Shown: positions 17,868 to 27,676, counted from the first letter of the stretch. The stretch: 52,924 nucleotides of DNA from MVYY01 sp012517575 (GCA_031629035.1 JAVLUG010000026.1:1-52924), one strand, 5' to 3'. The notes: generated by a model not told the origin, from the letters alone. Numbers and translations: made by a program.

Positions 17868-19145
17868 TTAATTGTAAATAAATTTAAAAAGAAGTGGTTC
17901 TGCATTTTTCAAGGCAGCATGAAGAATGTAAATTCCTTTTTGCATATTTTGCATAGAGACACAATTGGTTGACGAAACGCTTTGAATGGCAGTGCCGGCA
18001 CTGTCGAAAACGGTAACTTTACTAAAAGTTTTATCGAAAAGAATGGCTTTTTGCATATCATCATATCGCCAGCCGGAATTTTGGAGTAGCGGTTTGTTAG
18101 ATTGACTGACTTCCTTAAAAGCATCGAGTGCTATAGTTGGTTTGCCTGTATTGTCAAAAGCGCCCAATGTATATCCGTTCCAGCCGGGATAGCATTCCGG
18201 CTCCCAGTATAGTACACCCAATCCCTTTTCTTGCGAAACATTTTTTGTTTTGTTTATCAAATCGGAAAGAAAATCTTTGCATGTTTCGGGAACATCCCAT
18301 TGCATGCCGCATTCCACTATCATAACTTCTTTACCATATCGATTCACCATGTCGTTCATGTTGTTGAAACAATCTCTATTACAATTTTGCCAGTCGTTTT
18401 TAGTCGTGTACCAATAAGGATAAACCGACATGCCAATGACATCCCATTTCCCGTCATAATTCTTTAACGTATCGAAAAACCAACGGTACAAACTGTTGCT
18501 GTAGCCATTGGGTAAATGAACGATTACTTTGGCATTGGGGAAAACAGATTTTACGGCATCATATCCCGCATTGTTCAACTCGGCGTAGTTTTGTGGGTTT
18601 TTGGAAATTCTACCATCTTCCCAAAGCATTCCATCGGAGGTTTCGTTGCCAACTTGCACCCATTCGGGAGTAATATTATTATTTTTCAATAAGGTAAGTA
18701 CTTCGTTAGTGTGTTGGAAAAGAGCTGTTTTCAGGTTGGCAAAAGAAAGGTTGGACCATGCTGCAGGTTTGGTTTGTTTCCCAGGGTCAGCCCAAGTATC
18801 GCTATAATGAAAATCTATCATGATGCGCATCCCCAAATTTCGGGCTCGCAATGCCTTTACGAGCACATCCTGAGCATTGCACCATCCATCGCTCGGATTG
18901 ACCCATACACGCAGCCGAACGGTATTCATTCCCAAACTTTTCAGTAAAGCCATGCATTCCGTTTCTACACCTTCGGAAGTGTAGAATTTTTTACCCGCAG
19001 CTTCCATTTGCGTTACCCAGCTTACATCAGCTCCTTTGGCGAAGTCCTGGGAAAAAGTTTTTGAGAAAAATCCAATCAGTAGAAGGAATAAGCAAATTAT
19101 TTTCTCAAAATTTGGGGAATAAAAATTTTTTGTATGTGCTTTCAT
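17868..19145 (-). CDS. GH53 arabinogalactan endo-beta-1,4-galactanase, secreted
   Basis: The 425-residue protein should cleave beta-1,4-galactan side chains of pectin. A signal peptide (about 1-33, hydrophobic core ICLFLLLIGFF, ending near TFSQ) is followed by the GH53 barrel: ADVSWVTQMEAAGKKF, NTVRLRVWVNP, MRIMIDFHYSDTWADPGKQ. The acid/base is probably Glu168 (VQVGNE) and the nucleophile Glu278 (IVECG). The last 70 residues look like a degenerate type A type IX secretion sorting domain (KVTVFDSAGTAIQ, MQKGIYIL, LFKF). I start at the ATG for MKAHTKN, because a TTG-initiated extension has no signal-peptide character. It is divergent from an SGNH esterase gene. Confidence 0.9.
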   Translation of the reverse strand: MKAHTKNFYSPNFEKIICLFLLLIGFFSKTFSQDFAKGADVSWVTQMEAAGKKFYTSEGVETECMALLKSLGMNTVRLRVWVNPSDGWCNAQDVLVKALRARNLGMRIMIDFHYSDTWADPGKQTKPAAWSNLSFANLKTALFQHTNEVLTLLKNNNITPEWVQVGNETSDGMLWEDGRISKNPQNYAELNNAGYDAVKSVFPNAKVIVHLPNGYSNSLYRWFFDTLKNYDGKWDVIGMSVYPYWYTTKNDWQNCNRDCFNNMNDMVNRYGKEVMIVECGMQWDVPETCKDFLSDLINKTKNVSQEKGLGVLYWEPECYPGWNGYTLGAFDNTGKPTIALDAFKEVSQSNKPLLQNSGWRYDDMQKAILFDKTFSKVTVFDSAGTAIQSVSSTNCVSMQNMQKGIYILHAALKNAEPLLFKFIYN

Positions 19146-19184
19146 CTTGTTTAGTCGAAATAATGTTGAAGACTGTGAACATTG

Positions 19185-19192
19185 CAAATGTA
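19185..19192 (-). promoter_or_regulatory. Promoter -7 element for the GH53 gene
   Basis: The minus-strand TACATTTG matches TAnnTTTG, 40 bases before the preferred ATG. It supports the shorter start, because the longer TTG start would overlap it. Confidence 0.5.
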
Positions 19193-19337
19193 GAAAATTT
19201 TGTTGGTAAAATTCATTACTTTTTTGAAGAAGTAATTTTTTTTGGATAGAACAGGTGTTTTTCGGCTTTATATGAGAAATAGGGTAATCAAATTATTATT
19301 TTTTTGTTTTTTAGAAAAATTAAGTTCCCTTTTTGAC

Positions 19338-19345
19338 TACTTTTG
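19338..19345 (+). promoter_or_regulatory. Promoter -7 element for the SGNH hydrolase gene
   Basis: TACTTTTG matches TAnnTTTG, 85 bases before the start codon; the -33 box is unclear. Confidence 0.4.
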
Positions 19346-19430
19346 TAAATTATAAAATTACAAAAGTTGTTGTTCGTAAAATCTGATAACCAAATATTTT
19401 TACAATCAATTTTCTTAAATTTTTATCGTT

Positions 19431-20150
19431 ATGAAATCAAAGTCTTTTGTTAATATTTTAATTATAAGTATGTTGTATTTTTGTATGCAGCAATTGAATG
19501 CTCAAGACTGGCCAAATTTGGCTCGTTTCCGTGCAGAAAACGAAAAATTGGGAGTACCTTCCAAAGATGAGAAAAGAGTAGTTTTTTTGGGCAATTCCAT
19601 TACCGAAGGTTGGATTAATATTCGTCCCGATTTTTTTAAAAATCGTTCCTATATCAATCGTGGTATCAGTGGTCAGACCACACCCCAGATGCTCCTGCGT
19701 TTTCGTCAGGATGTAATCAAACTCCAACCGGCAGTAGTGGTTATTTTAGCCGGCACCAACGATATTGCGGGAAACACAGGTCCTTCAACGCTCGAAATGA
19801 TTGAAGACAACCTTGCTTCGATGGCGGAACTGGCTCGGGCGCACAACATTAAAGTAGTTCTTTCTTCTGTACTTCCGGCTTTTGATTATCCATGGCGACG
19901 GGGTTTACAGCCGGCCGAAAAAATTGTAACTCTGAATGCATGGTTGAAAAATTATTGTCAGAAAAACGAATTTGTTTATCTGGATTATTTCCCAGCTATG
20001 GCTGATGAAAGAAACGGTTTAAAATCCGAATATTCCGAAGATGGCGTTCATCCCAACCAAAAAGGCTATGAGGTAATGGAACCACTCGCTGAAGCAGCTA
20101 TTCAAAAAGCATTAAAACAGAACTACAAAAAATGTCCTTGTAACAAATAA
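19431..20150 (+). CDS. Secreted GDSL/SGNH-family hydrolase
   Basis: The 239-residue protein has a signal peptide (about 1-24, ending LNAQ). The four SGNH blocks are visible: GNSIT with nucleophile Ser56, the block II glycine in GISGQT (Gly81), GTND with Asn110, and DGVHP with Asp204 and His207. Such enzymes are esterases or lipases, and many Bacteroidota members deacetylate plant polysaccharides. The divergent GH53 galactanase suggests a polysaccharide substrate, but this is inference. The promoter region between the two genes may be shared. Confidence 0.88.
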   Translation: MKSKSFVNILIISMLYFCMQQLNAQDWPNLARFRAENEKLGVPSKDEKRVVFLGNSITEGWINIRPDFFKNRSYINRGISGQTTPQMLLRFRQDVIKLQPAVVVILAGTNDIAGNTGPSTLEMIEDNLASMAELARAHNIKVVLSSVLPAFDYPWRRGLQPAEKIVTLNAWLKNYCQKNEFVYLDYFPAMADERNGLKSEYSEDGVHPNQKGYEVMEPLAEAAIQKALKQNYKKCPCNK

Positions 20151-20191
20151 GTTTTCTGTAAAAAATTATAAATCAAATCATAAACTTTTTG

Positions 20192-20199
20192 TATCTTTG
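20192..20199 (+). promoter_or_regulatory. Promoter -7 element for rpsA
   Basis: TATCTTTG, an exact TAnnTTTG match, lies 70 bases before the rpsA start. No clear -33 TTTG is present. Confidence 0.5.
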
Positions 20200-20268
20200 T
20201 GGCCGTATTTTTTTAAGTCAACATAAAGTCTAATCTACTATTTATTAGTAAAAAAACAAATTTTTAGA

Positions 20269-22560
20269 ATGGAAGAAAACCAAAACAATTTAGAAATGAA
20301 CGAATCTGCCATGTCAGAAAATGTCTCTTCGGAAGCTGTTGAAACAAAGAAGGAACAAACTCAGGAAGTAGAAGAAGTTCAATCTCCGGCAGAAGAAAGT
20401 GTTGAAGCATCGCCTGTAGCAGAAACAAATGTTGCCGAGACACCCGAAGTTTCTGTACCTGAAGAACCTTTGAAAGAAGCCGTTGTTGCTGTTCAGGAAG
20501 AAACAATTCCCGAAGAATTTGATTGGGAAGCTTATGAAAAGGGAAATACTTTGACTGACGAAGCAAAGAAGGAATTGGAAAATGTTTATGACAAAACCCT
20601 GAATGCCGTTAAGGACAAAGAAGTGGTGGAAGGAACAGTCATTTCTATCAACAAACGTGAAGTAGTTGTAAATATCGGTTATAAATCCGATGGTGTTGTT
20701 CCCATGAGTGAATTTCGATACAATCCCGATTTGAAAGTCGGCGATAAGGTTGAAGTTTATATTGAAAGCCAGGAAGACAAGAAAGGACAGTTACTACTTT
20801 CACACAAGCAGGCACGCATTAGCCGCGCATGGGATCGTGTAAATGCAGCTCTCGAATCGCAAGAAGTGGTTAAAGGTTTCATTAAATGCCGTACTAAAGG
20901 TGGTATGATTGTCGATGTGTTTGGTATCGAAGCATTTTTGCCCGGTTCACAAATCGATGTTAAACCTATTCGCGATTACGATGCTTTCGTCAACAAAACT
21001 ATGGAATTCAAAGTAGTTAAAATTAATCAGGAATTCCGAAATGTAGTCGTATCGCACAAAGCTCTGATAGAAGAAGAATTGGAGCAACAGAAAAAAGAAA
21101 TTATCGGCAAATTGCAGAAAGGACAGATTCTCGAAGGTGTTGTCAAGAACATTACTTCCTATGGCGTATTTATCGACTTGGGAGGCGTGGATGGCTTGAT
21201 TCACATTACCGATTTGTCGTGGGGACGTATCAATCACCCAAGCGAAGTTGTTTCGCTGGATGAGAAAATCAACGTCGTTATTCTGGACTTTGATGAAGAG
21301 AAAAAACGTATTGCTTTGGGCTTGAAACAACTGACACCACATCCATGGGATGCATTGGATCCAAATTTAAAAGTTGGCGACAAGGTAAAAGGCAAAGTGG
21401 TTGTGATAACCGATTATGGCGCATTTGTAGAAATTGCTCCTGGTGTGGAAGGATTGATACACGTGTCAGAAATGAGTTGGTCGCAACATCTACGTTCGGC
21501 ACAAGACTTTTTGAAAGTTGGCGACGAAGTGGAAGCTATTATTCTTACGCTTGACCGTGATGAACGCAAGATGTCGTTGGGTATCAAGCAACTGAAATCC
21601 GATCCTTGGGAAAATATTGAAGAACGCTATCCGGTGGGAAGTACACATGTAGCCAAAGTTCGTAATTTTACCAATTTCGGCGTATTTGTTGAAATTGAAG
21701 AAGGCGTAGATGGTTTGATTCATATCTCCGACTTGTCGTGGACAAAGAAAGTCAAACATCCTTCAGAATTTACACAAATAGGAAGCGAAATTGAAGTAGT
21801 GGTGCTTGATATTGACAAGGACAATCGTCGTTTGAGTTTGGGACACAAACAGTTGGAAGAAAATCCATGGGATGCACTCGAAAGCGTATTTTCTGTAGAT
21901 AGTATTCACGATGGCGTAGTAGTTGAATTGCTTGATAAAGGTGCCGTTATTGCTTTGCCATACGGTGTAGAAGGCTTTGCTTCTGCCAAACAGTTGGTAA
22001 AGGAAGATGGAACTCAGGCGCAAGTAGATGAAAAACTTCCTTTCAAAGTTATTGAATTCAATAAAGATGCCAAGAAAATTGTACTTTCACACACACGGAT
22101 TCATGAAGATTTGAAACGTGCTGCCAAAGCTGAAAGTGCAGAAGGCGAGGTTACTTCTTCTCCTAAAAAATCGGTTACCAAGCGGTCAAAAAAAGAGGAA
22201 TCTTCAACCGTACAAACTCAGGCTATCGAAAAAACCACTTTTGGAGACATCCAATCATTGGTAGATTTGAAAGATCAGATGGAAAGTGAAGCTGCCAAGA
22301 AGTTGGCCAAAAAGGAAACTAAATCCAAGAAAGCTACAGCTGAGCCCGCTGAAAAGGAAGAACCTGCAGAAGTAATAATTGCAGAAGAAACAAAAGGGGA
22401 AGAATCTTCTGAAAAACCTATCGAAAAAGAAGAAAAATCAGAAAAACCTCTGAAGTCGAATAAGAAAGAAAAATCAGAAAAGGCTGAAGAAAAGGTTACT
22501 GATACAGAAGAAACATCTGCTTCGGAAGAAGTTGAAACTTCAGAAAAACCAACTGAATAA
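20269..22560 (+). CDS. rpsA: 30S ribosomal protein S1 with extended charged tails
   Basis: S1 holds mRNA on the 30S subunit. Six S1 RNA-binding domains can be counted at about 118-182, 199-264, 284-354, 369-441, 456-528 and 543-609; the third to fifth carry the typical G-x-F-V/I-x-I/L...GLIH-S/T pattern. The first 100 residues are acidic (Glu, Val, Ala, Pro), and residues 620-763 form a Lys/Glu/Ser tail. E. coli S1 has 557 residues, so 763 is long and the excess is low-complexity tail rather than extra domains. Bacteroidota rarely use Shine-Dalgarno sites, which may make S1 more important, though that is inference. It ends at a shared bidirectional terminator. Confidence 0.95.
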   Translation: MEENQNNLEMNESAMSENVSSEAVETKKEQTQEVEEVQSPAEESVEASPVAETNVAETPEVSVPEEPLKEAVVAVQEETIPEEFDWEAYEKGNTLTDEAKKELENVYDKTLNAVKDKEVVEGTVISINKREVVVNIGYKSDGVVPMSEFRYNPDLKVGDKVEVYIESQEDKKGQLLLSHKQARISRAWDRVNAALESQEVVKGFIKCRTKGGMIVDVFGIEAFLPGSQIDVKPIRDYDAFVNKTMEFKVVKINQEFRNVVVSHKALIEEELEQQKKEIIGKLQKGQILEGVVKNITSYGVFIDLGGVDGLIHITDLSWGRINHPSEVVSLDEKINVVILDFDEEKKRIALGLKQLTPHPWDALDPNLKVGDKVKGKVVVITDYGAFVEIAPGVEGLIHVSEMSWSQHLRSAQDFLKVGDEVEAIILTLDRDERKMSLGIKQLKSDPWENIEERYPVGSTHVAKVRNFTNFGVFVEIEEGVDGLIHISDLSWTKKVKHPSEFTQIGSEIEVVVLDIDKDNRRLSLGHKQLEENPWDALESVFSVDSIHDGVVVELLDKGAVIALPYGVEGFASAKQLVKEDGTQAQVDEKLPFKVIEFNKDAKKIVLSHTRIHEDLKRAAKAESAEGEVTSSPKKSVTKRSKKEESSTVQTQAIEKTTFGDIQSLVDLKDQMESEAAKKLAKKETKSKKATAEPAEKEEPAEVIIAEETKGEESSEKPIEKEEKSEKPLKSNKKEKSEKAEEKVTDTEETSASEEVETSEKPTE

Positions 22561-22585
22561 TAATTGGTAATTTTGTTCTAAATCT

Positions 22586-22622
22586 AAAAAAAGCTGCTTG
22601 ATTTTTTCAGGCAGCTTTTTTT
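22586..22622. terminator. Bidirectional terminator between rpsA and icd
   Basis: AAAAAAAGCTGC and GCAGCTTTTTTT form a stem (core GCTGCTTGA with TCAGGCAGC, one G-T pair, 5-nt loop) flanked by A and T runs. It serves the convergent rpsA and icd transcripts. Confidence 0.85.
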
Positions 22623-22651
22623 AAGTCAAAAATTAGGAAACGGAGATTAAC

Positions 22652-23878
22652 TCATTCAGATAGTTTTGTTTCCAGATTTTGTTTTAATGCTGATAGAAAT
22701 TCTTCGGTACTCAAGTAATCATTCCGGCTAACTTTTTCTCCATGAACAAGAATGGCAAGATCTTTTGTCATTTTCCCTGATTCAACAGTTTCTATGCAAA
22801 CTTCTTCCAGCTTTTTTGAAAAATCGATAAGTGCGTCATTACCATCCAATTTTCCCCGATGGGCAAGTCCTCGTGTCCAAGCAAAAATGGAAGCGATAGG
22901 ATTGGTTGAAGTTTCTTTTCCTTGTTGGTGAAGTCTATAATGACGTGTAACCGTTCCATGTGCAGCTTCTGCTTCAATGGTTTTTCCGTCAGGAGTTATC
23001 AGCACCGACGACATCAGTCCGAGTGAGCCAAAACCTTGAGCAATGGAATCGGATTGAACATCCCCGTCGTAGTTTTTGCAAGCCCATACGAATCCTCCAT
23101 TCCATTTGAGAACAGAAGCAACCATATCGTCGATCAGACGATGTTCGTAAGTGATGCCAGCATTTTGAAAAGCTTCTTTGAATTCTGTTTCGTACACTTC
23201 CTGAAAAATATCCTTAAATCGTCCATCATAAGTTTTAAGAATAGTGTTTTTTGTGGATAAATATAATGGCCATTTTTTATCGAGTGCTGCCTGAAAAGAA
23301 GAACGGGCAAATCCGTAAATTGATTCATCGGTGTTGTACATGGTCATGGCTACGCCATCGCCTTGAAAATTAAAGACTTCCCATTCCAGTGTTTCTCCAT
23401 TTTCGGCAGTAAAAGTCATTTTTAATGTTCCTTTCCCTTTTATGGATACATCGGTTGCCTTATACTGATCGCCAAAAGCATGACGACCAATCACTATGGG
23501 TTTTGTCCAACTCGGCACCAGTCGAGGAATGTTGGAACAAAGAATTGGTTCACGAAAAACGGTTCCGCCTATAATATTTCTTATGGTGCCGTTGGGTGAT
23601 TTCCACATTTTTTTCAATCCAAATTCTTTTACTCGTGCTTCGTCGGGAGTTATAGTGGCACACTTTATCCCAACATTGTATTTTTTTATGGCATTGGCGG
23701 CTTCAATAGTAACTTCATCGTTGGTGCGATCGCGATTTTGTATACTTAAATCATAATATTTTATATCAATATCCAAGTAAGGAAGAATAAGTTGTTCTTT
23801 GATAATTCGCCAGATGATACGCGTCATTTCATCTCCGTCCAGCTCCACAACCGGTTGTTCAACTTTTATTTTTTTCAT
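22652..23878 (-). CDS. icd: NADP-dependent isocitrate dehydrogenase (eukaryotic-like type)
   Basis: This 408-residue enzyme converts isocitrate to 2-oxoglutarate and CO2 with NADP. VVELDGDEMTRIIW at the start, KCATITPDEARVKEF, SPNGTIRNIIGGTVFREPI and KPIVIGRHAFGDQYKATD are characteristic of the homodimeric type II IDHs otherwise found in eukaryotic cytosol and mitochondria, not the E. coli Icd type. The substrate-binding serine is within SPNGTIRN. The C-terminus holds EAAHGTVTRHYR, with the metal/cofactor residues. It is the last gene of the acn-gltA-icd run, 62 bases after gltA. Confidence 0.94.
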   Translation of the reverse strand: MKKIKVEQPVVELDGDEMTRIIWRIIKEQLILPYLDIDIKYYDLSIQNRDRTNDEVTIEAANAIKKYNVGIKCATITPDEARVKEFGLKKMWKSPNGTIRNIIGGTVFREPILCSNIPRLVPSWTKPIVIGRHAFGDQYKATDVSIKGKGTLKMTFTAENGETLEWEVFNFQGDGVAMTMYNTDESIYGFARSSFQAALDKKWPLYLSTKNTILKTYDGRFKDIFQEVYETEFKEAFQNAGITYEHRLIDDMVASVLKWNGGFVWACKNYDGDVQSDSIAQGFGSLGLMSSVLITPDGKTIEAEAAHGTVTRHYRLHQQGKETSTNPIASIFAWTRGLAHRGKLDGNDALIDFSKKLEEVCIETVESGKMTKDLAILVHGEKVSRNDYLSTEEFLSALKQNLETKLSE

Positions 23879-23940
23879 ATTTTACCTTTTAAACAGCAGA
23901 AAGGATTTTTTCAAAACAAAAATCTTTTCAACTGTTGCAT

Positions 23941-25296
23941 TTAACGTTTTTCGAGAGGGATAAACTGTTGAATTTCGTTGACATTTTTGTATGCGGGACG
24001 AATAATTCTTTTACTTGTAAAATTGAGTTCTTCGATGCGATGCGCACACCAGCCAACAATGCGTGCCATTGCAAAAATGGGTGTGTATACTTCTTTCGGT
24101 ATTCCGATAGCTTCGTAAACAAATCCCGAATAGAAATCGACATTTACACAAACCTGCTTGTTGTTGTTTCCATTTTTATGTTGCATAAAAATTTCTACGG
24201 CACGTTGTTCAATCAGTTCCTGAAATGCAAATTCTTTTTCAAGTCCCTTTTCTTTTGCAAGTTCCCGAGCCATATCTTTTAGCAATATGGCACGTGGATC
24301 GCTGATGGTATATACGGCATGCCCAATTCCGTAAATCAGCCCGGTTTTATCAAAGGCTTCCTTGTTTAATAATTTTTTTAAATACCGGTCTATCTCGTTT
24401 GTGTCAGTCCAATCCTGTATATTTTCTCTCATTTCTTTTATCATTCCCATTACTTTCAGGTTGGCACCACCATGAAGCGGACCTTTCAACGAACCTATGC
24501 CGGCAGCAATGGAAGAATAAGTGTCGGTTTCGGTAGAGCTGGTAACACGCACACTGAATGTAGAATTGTTTCCTCCTCCGTGTTCGGCATGAAGAATCAA
24601 GGCTAAATCAATAATTTTCACTTCCAATGGTGTGTACTGTCCTTTTCCTTTTATCATAAACAAAAAATTTTCAGCAAAAGAAAAGTTTTCATCTGGATGT
24701 CTTATATGAAGCGAACGCCCTTTTTCGTGATGGCGGAGTACATTATAAGCATACGAAATAATGGTTGGAAATTTGGAAATCAGATTGATGGATTGCCGAA
24801 TAAGATTGTCGCGTGAAATGTTGTCGGGATCATCATCGTAAATGTATTGTTCCAATACGCAGCGAGCCAAAATATTCATAATGTCGTGTCCTTTCAGTGC
24901 CATAATGTTCATGGTAGCCTGATGCTGAAGTGGCATCGCATCATTGAGTATTTTTTTGAAAGTTTCCAATTCGTCTTTGGTTGGCAAATATCCCGATAGC
25001 AACAAGAAAGCCGTTTCTTCAAAACCGAGCCGATTTTCAGACTGAATGCCATGTACCAATTCTTCCACATCAATCCCGCGGTAGTAAAGCTTGCCCGGAA
25101 TTGCTTTTAACTGGCCATCTTCGGTACGTTCGTATCCTACTACATCTCCAATGCGAGTAAGTCCAACCAGTACTCCCGTATGATCTTCGTTTCTCAGACC
25201 ACGTTTTACGTTGTATTTAGTAAATAGTTCCTTATCTATTGCACTAGTTTTTTTGATAGTTTCTGATAATTTGTAAATTAAAAGTTCTTCTTTCAT
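23941..25296 (-). CDS. gltA: Citrate synthase
   Basis: The 451-residue enzyme condenses oxaloacetate with acetyl-CoA. The active-site regions are visible: LHAEHGGGNNSTFSVRVTSS (first histidine region), GSLKGPLHGGANLKVMG (second), and YGIGHAVYTISDPRA followed by an arginine-rich end. The long N-terminal segment with DHTGVLVGLTRIGDVVGYER and YRGIDVEELV is typical of the Bacteroidota citrate synthase form. It lies between aconitase (90 bases upstream) and isocitrate dehydrogenase (62 bases downstream), which supports the assignment over 2-methylcitrate synthase. Confidence 0.93.
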   Translation of the reverse strand: MKEELLIYKLSETIKKTSAIDKELFTKYNVKRGLRNEDHTGVLVGLTRIGDVVGYERTEDGQLKAIPGKLYYRGIDVEELVHGIQSENRLGFEETAFLLLSGYLPTKDELETFKKILNDAMPLQHQATMNIMALKGHDIMNILARCVLEQYIYDDDPDNISRDNLIRQSINLISKFPTIISYAYNVLRHHEKGRSLHIRHPDENFSFAENFLFMIKGKGQYTPLEVKIIDLALILHAEHGGGNNSTFSVRVTSSTETDTYSSIAAGIGSLKGPLHGGANLKVMGMIKEMRENIQDWTDTNEIDRYLKKLLNKEAFDKTGLIYGIGHAVYTISDPRAILLKDMARELAKEKGLEKEFAFQELIEQRAVEIFMQHKNGNNNKQVCVNVDFYSGFVYEAIGIPKEVYTPIFAMARIVGWCAHRIEELNFTSKRIIRPAYKNVNEIQQFIPLEKR

Positions 25297-25386
25297 TTTT
25301 TATACCTCTCTATTTTTTATTGATAAGTTCCTTTATTTTTTTGTGATTGGAAAATGATTTTTGCCCAAATTTTGTACAAAAAAGAT

Positions 25387-27657
25387 TTATTTTCTCATGG
25401 CATTCAGTGCGCTTCCGGCTTTAAACCATTCTATTTGAGTTTCATTGTAACTGTGTGCCACTTCAAACTGTTCAACACTTCCATCGGAGTGATGAAGTTG
25501 AACCATCAAATTTTTTCCCGGTTTAAAATCGGTAAGGCCAAGTATGCTGATACGGTCATCTTCGCGAATTTTATCATAATCTGATTTGTCGATAAAAGTT
25601 AATGCCAGCATACCCTGCTTTTTCAGGTTTGTTTCATGTATTCGGGCAAAAGATTTGGCGATAATGGCTTTAACATTCAGATATCGGGGTTCCATAGCTG
25701 CATGTTCACGAGAAGAACCTTCGCCGTAATTTTCTTCAGCTATTACCACTGAGCCGGTGCCCTTTGATTTGTATTTGCGAGCAAGAGTCGAAACAGCTTT
25801 ATATTCCTTAGTTTCCGGATCGAGCACTGCATTGGTTTTGTCATTAAAAGCATTTACGGCGCCCATGAGCAGATTGTTGGAAATATTGTCTAAATGTCCA
25901 CGAAAACGAAGCCATGGACCGGCCATTGATATATGATCGGTAGTACATTTTCCCTTAACTTTTATCAGCAGCGGAAGTTCCTTCATATCCTTGCCATCCC
26001 ATGCCGGAAAAGGTTCCAATAACTGTAATCTTTCTGATTTGGGATTGATATTGATTTCCATTTTTTCTGCCGAAGGCTCTATATAACCCGATTCCTTTAT
26101 TTGGTAACCCAACGGTGGAAGTTCAAAGCCTTGTGGTTCAGTCAGTTTTACTTTTTCTCCTTTTTCATTTTCCAACTCGTCAGTCAACGGATTAAAACAT
26201 AAATCGCCGGCAATAGAAAGAGCAGCAACTATTTCGGGAGAAGAAATGAAAGTATGGGTATTGGGATTGCCATCATTACGTTTTGCAAAATTTCTGTTGA
26301 AAGAAGTGAGAATGGAATTTGGGCGATCTGCCACATCCATATCACGTTTCCATTGTCCAATACAAGGTCCGCAAGCATTTGCCATAATTGTGGCGCCCAC
26401 ACTTTTAAATTCATCCAACATACCATCGCGTTCGGCTGTACTTCTTATTTTTTCGGATCCGGGATTGATAATCATCTGCGAACGAACTTTCAGGTTTTTT
26501 TCACGTGCCTGACGCAATACCGAAACGGATCGTGAAAGATCTTCATAAGAGGAATTGGTGCATGAACCAATAAGCCCAACTTCCAACTTTTGAGGATAAT
26601 TTTTTTCTTTTACCATTTTTCCAAATTCCGAAATGGGAAATGCTGCATCCGGAGTAAACGGACCGTTGATATGAGGTTCTAATGTGCTTAAATCAATTTC
26701 AATCAGACGGTCGTAATATTTTTCCGGATGTTGCAAAACTTCAGGATCAGCCTGTAAATGTTCTGCGAGTTTTGCTGCTGTTTCAGCAATGGAATTTCGT
26801 CCGGTAGCTTCGAGATAGGAGGCCGATTTACTATCGAAAGGAAAAATAGAACTGGTGGCACCAACTTCTGCACCCATATTGCAGATGGTTGCTTTTCCCG
26901 TAGCCGAAAGGGCAGCAGCTCCTTCTCCAAAGTACTCAATGACGGCATTTGTTGCACCTTTAACTGTTAAAATGCCGGCAAGTTTAAGAATAACATCTTT
27001 CGGAGAAGCCCAACCGGAAAGTTTCCCTGTTAATTTTACTCCTATTATTTTCGGCATTTTCAATTCCCATGGCAATCCCGACATAACATCCACAGCATCG
27101 GCTCCACCAACGCCGATAGCCAGCATGGTTAATCCACCTGCATTCGGTGTATGAGAATCGGTACCAATCATTAATCCGCCCGGAAATGCATAATTTTCCA
27201 AAATCACTTGATGAATAATTCCGGAACCTGGTTTCCAAAAACCGATACCGAAATTGTTGGAAACAGCTCGTAAAAAGTCATAAACTTCACTGTTGGTTTT
27301 TATTGCGGTATCTAAATCTTTTTCTGCTGATATGTGTGCCTGAATCAAATGATCGCAATGAACGGTGGCAGGAACTGCCGTTTTTGAGCGCCCCGAATTC
27401 ATGAGTTGTAAGAGCGCCATTTGTGCGGTAGCATCCTGCATGGCCACCCGGTCGGGTGAGAAATTGACATAATCGGTGCCCCGAACATAATTTTTTAATG
27501 TTTCGTCGGGTGACAGGTGAGTATAGAGTATTTTTTCTGTCAAAGTCAGTGGTCTGCCAAGTTGATTCTTAATCTTTCCAATTTTTGCAGGAAAAGACTC
27601 GTAGAATTTTCGAATCATTGCCTCGTCAAAAATCATATTTTCTGTATTTTTACTCAT
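25387..27657 (-). CDS. acnA: Aconitate hydratase (mitochondrial-type)
   Basis: Aconitase isomerises citrate to isocitrate through a [4Fe-4S] cluster. In the 756-residue protein the cluster cysteines are about Cys366 (IGSCTNSS), Cys429 and Cys432 (ANACGPCIGQW). GTDSHTPNAGGLTMLAIGVGGADAV lies in the N-terminal half (only key parts quoted: DSHTPNAGG) and GEGSSREHAAMEPR near the C-terminus holds the catalytic serine region. I start at the ATG for MSKNTEN, since the upstream frame adds an aromatic stretch without family support. It heads the acn-gltA-icd operon. The symbol follows common usage; the mitochondrial-type class is a separate branch from E. coli AcnA. Confidence 0.94.
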   Translation of the reverse strand: MSKNTENMIFDEAMIRKFYESFPAKIGKIKNQLGRPLTLTEKILYTHLSPDETLKNYVRGTDYVNFSPDRVAMQDATAQMALLQLMNSGRSKTAVPATVHCDHLIQAHISAEKDLDTAIKTNSEVYDFLRAVSNNFGIGFWKPGSGIIHQVILENYAFPGGLMIGTDSHTPNAGGLTMLAIGVGGADAVDVMSGLPWELKMPKIIGVKLTGKLSGWASPKDVILKLAGILTVKGATNAVIEYFGEGAAALSATGKATICNMGAEVGATSSIFPFDSKSASYLEATGRNSIAETAAKLAEHLQADPEVLQHPEKYYDRLIEIDLSTLEPHINGPFTPDAAFPISEFGKMVKEKNYPQKLEVGLIGSCTNSSYEDLSRSVSVLRQAREKNLKVRSQMIINPGSEKIRSTAERDGMLDEFKSVGATIMANACGPCIGQWKRDMDVADRPNSILTSFNRNFAKRNDGNPNTHTFISSPEIVAALSIAGDLCFNPLTDELENEKGEKVKLTEPQGFELPPLGYQIKESGYIEPSAEKMEININPKSERLQLLEPFPAWDGKDMKELPLLIKVKGKCTTDHISMAGPWLRFRGHLDNISNNLLMGAVNAFNDKTNAVLDPETKEYKAVSTLARKYKSKGTGSVVIAEENYGEGSSREHAAMEPRYLNVKAIIAKSFARIHETNLKKQGMLALTFIDKSDYDKIREDDRISILGLTDFKPGKNLMVQLHHSDGSVEQFEVAHSYNETQIEWFKAGSALNAMRK

Positions 27658-27676
27658 ATTCGAATATTTTGTTTTG

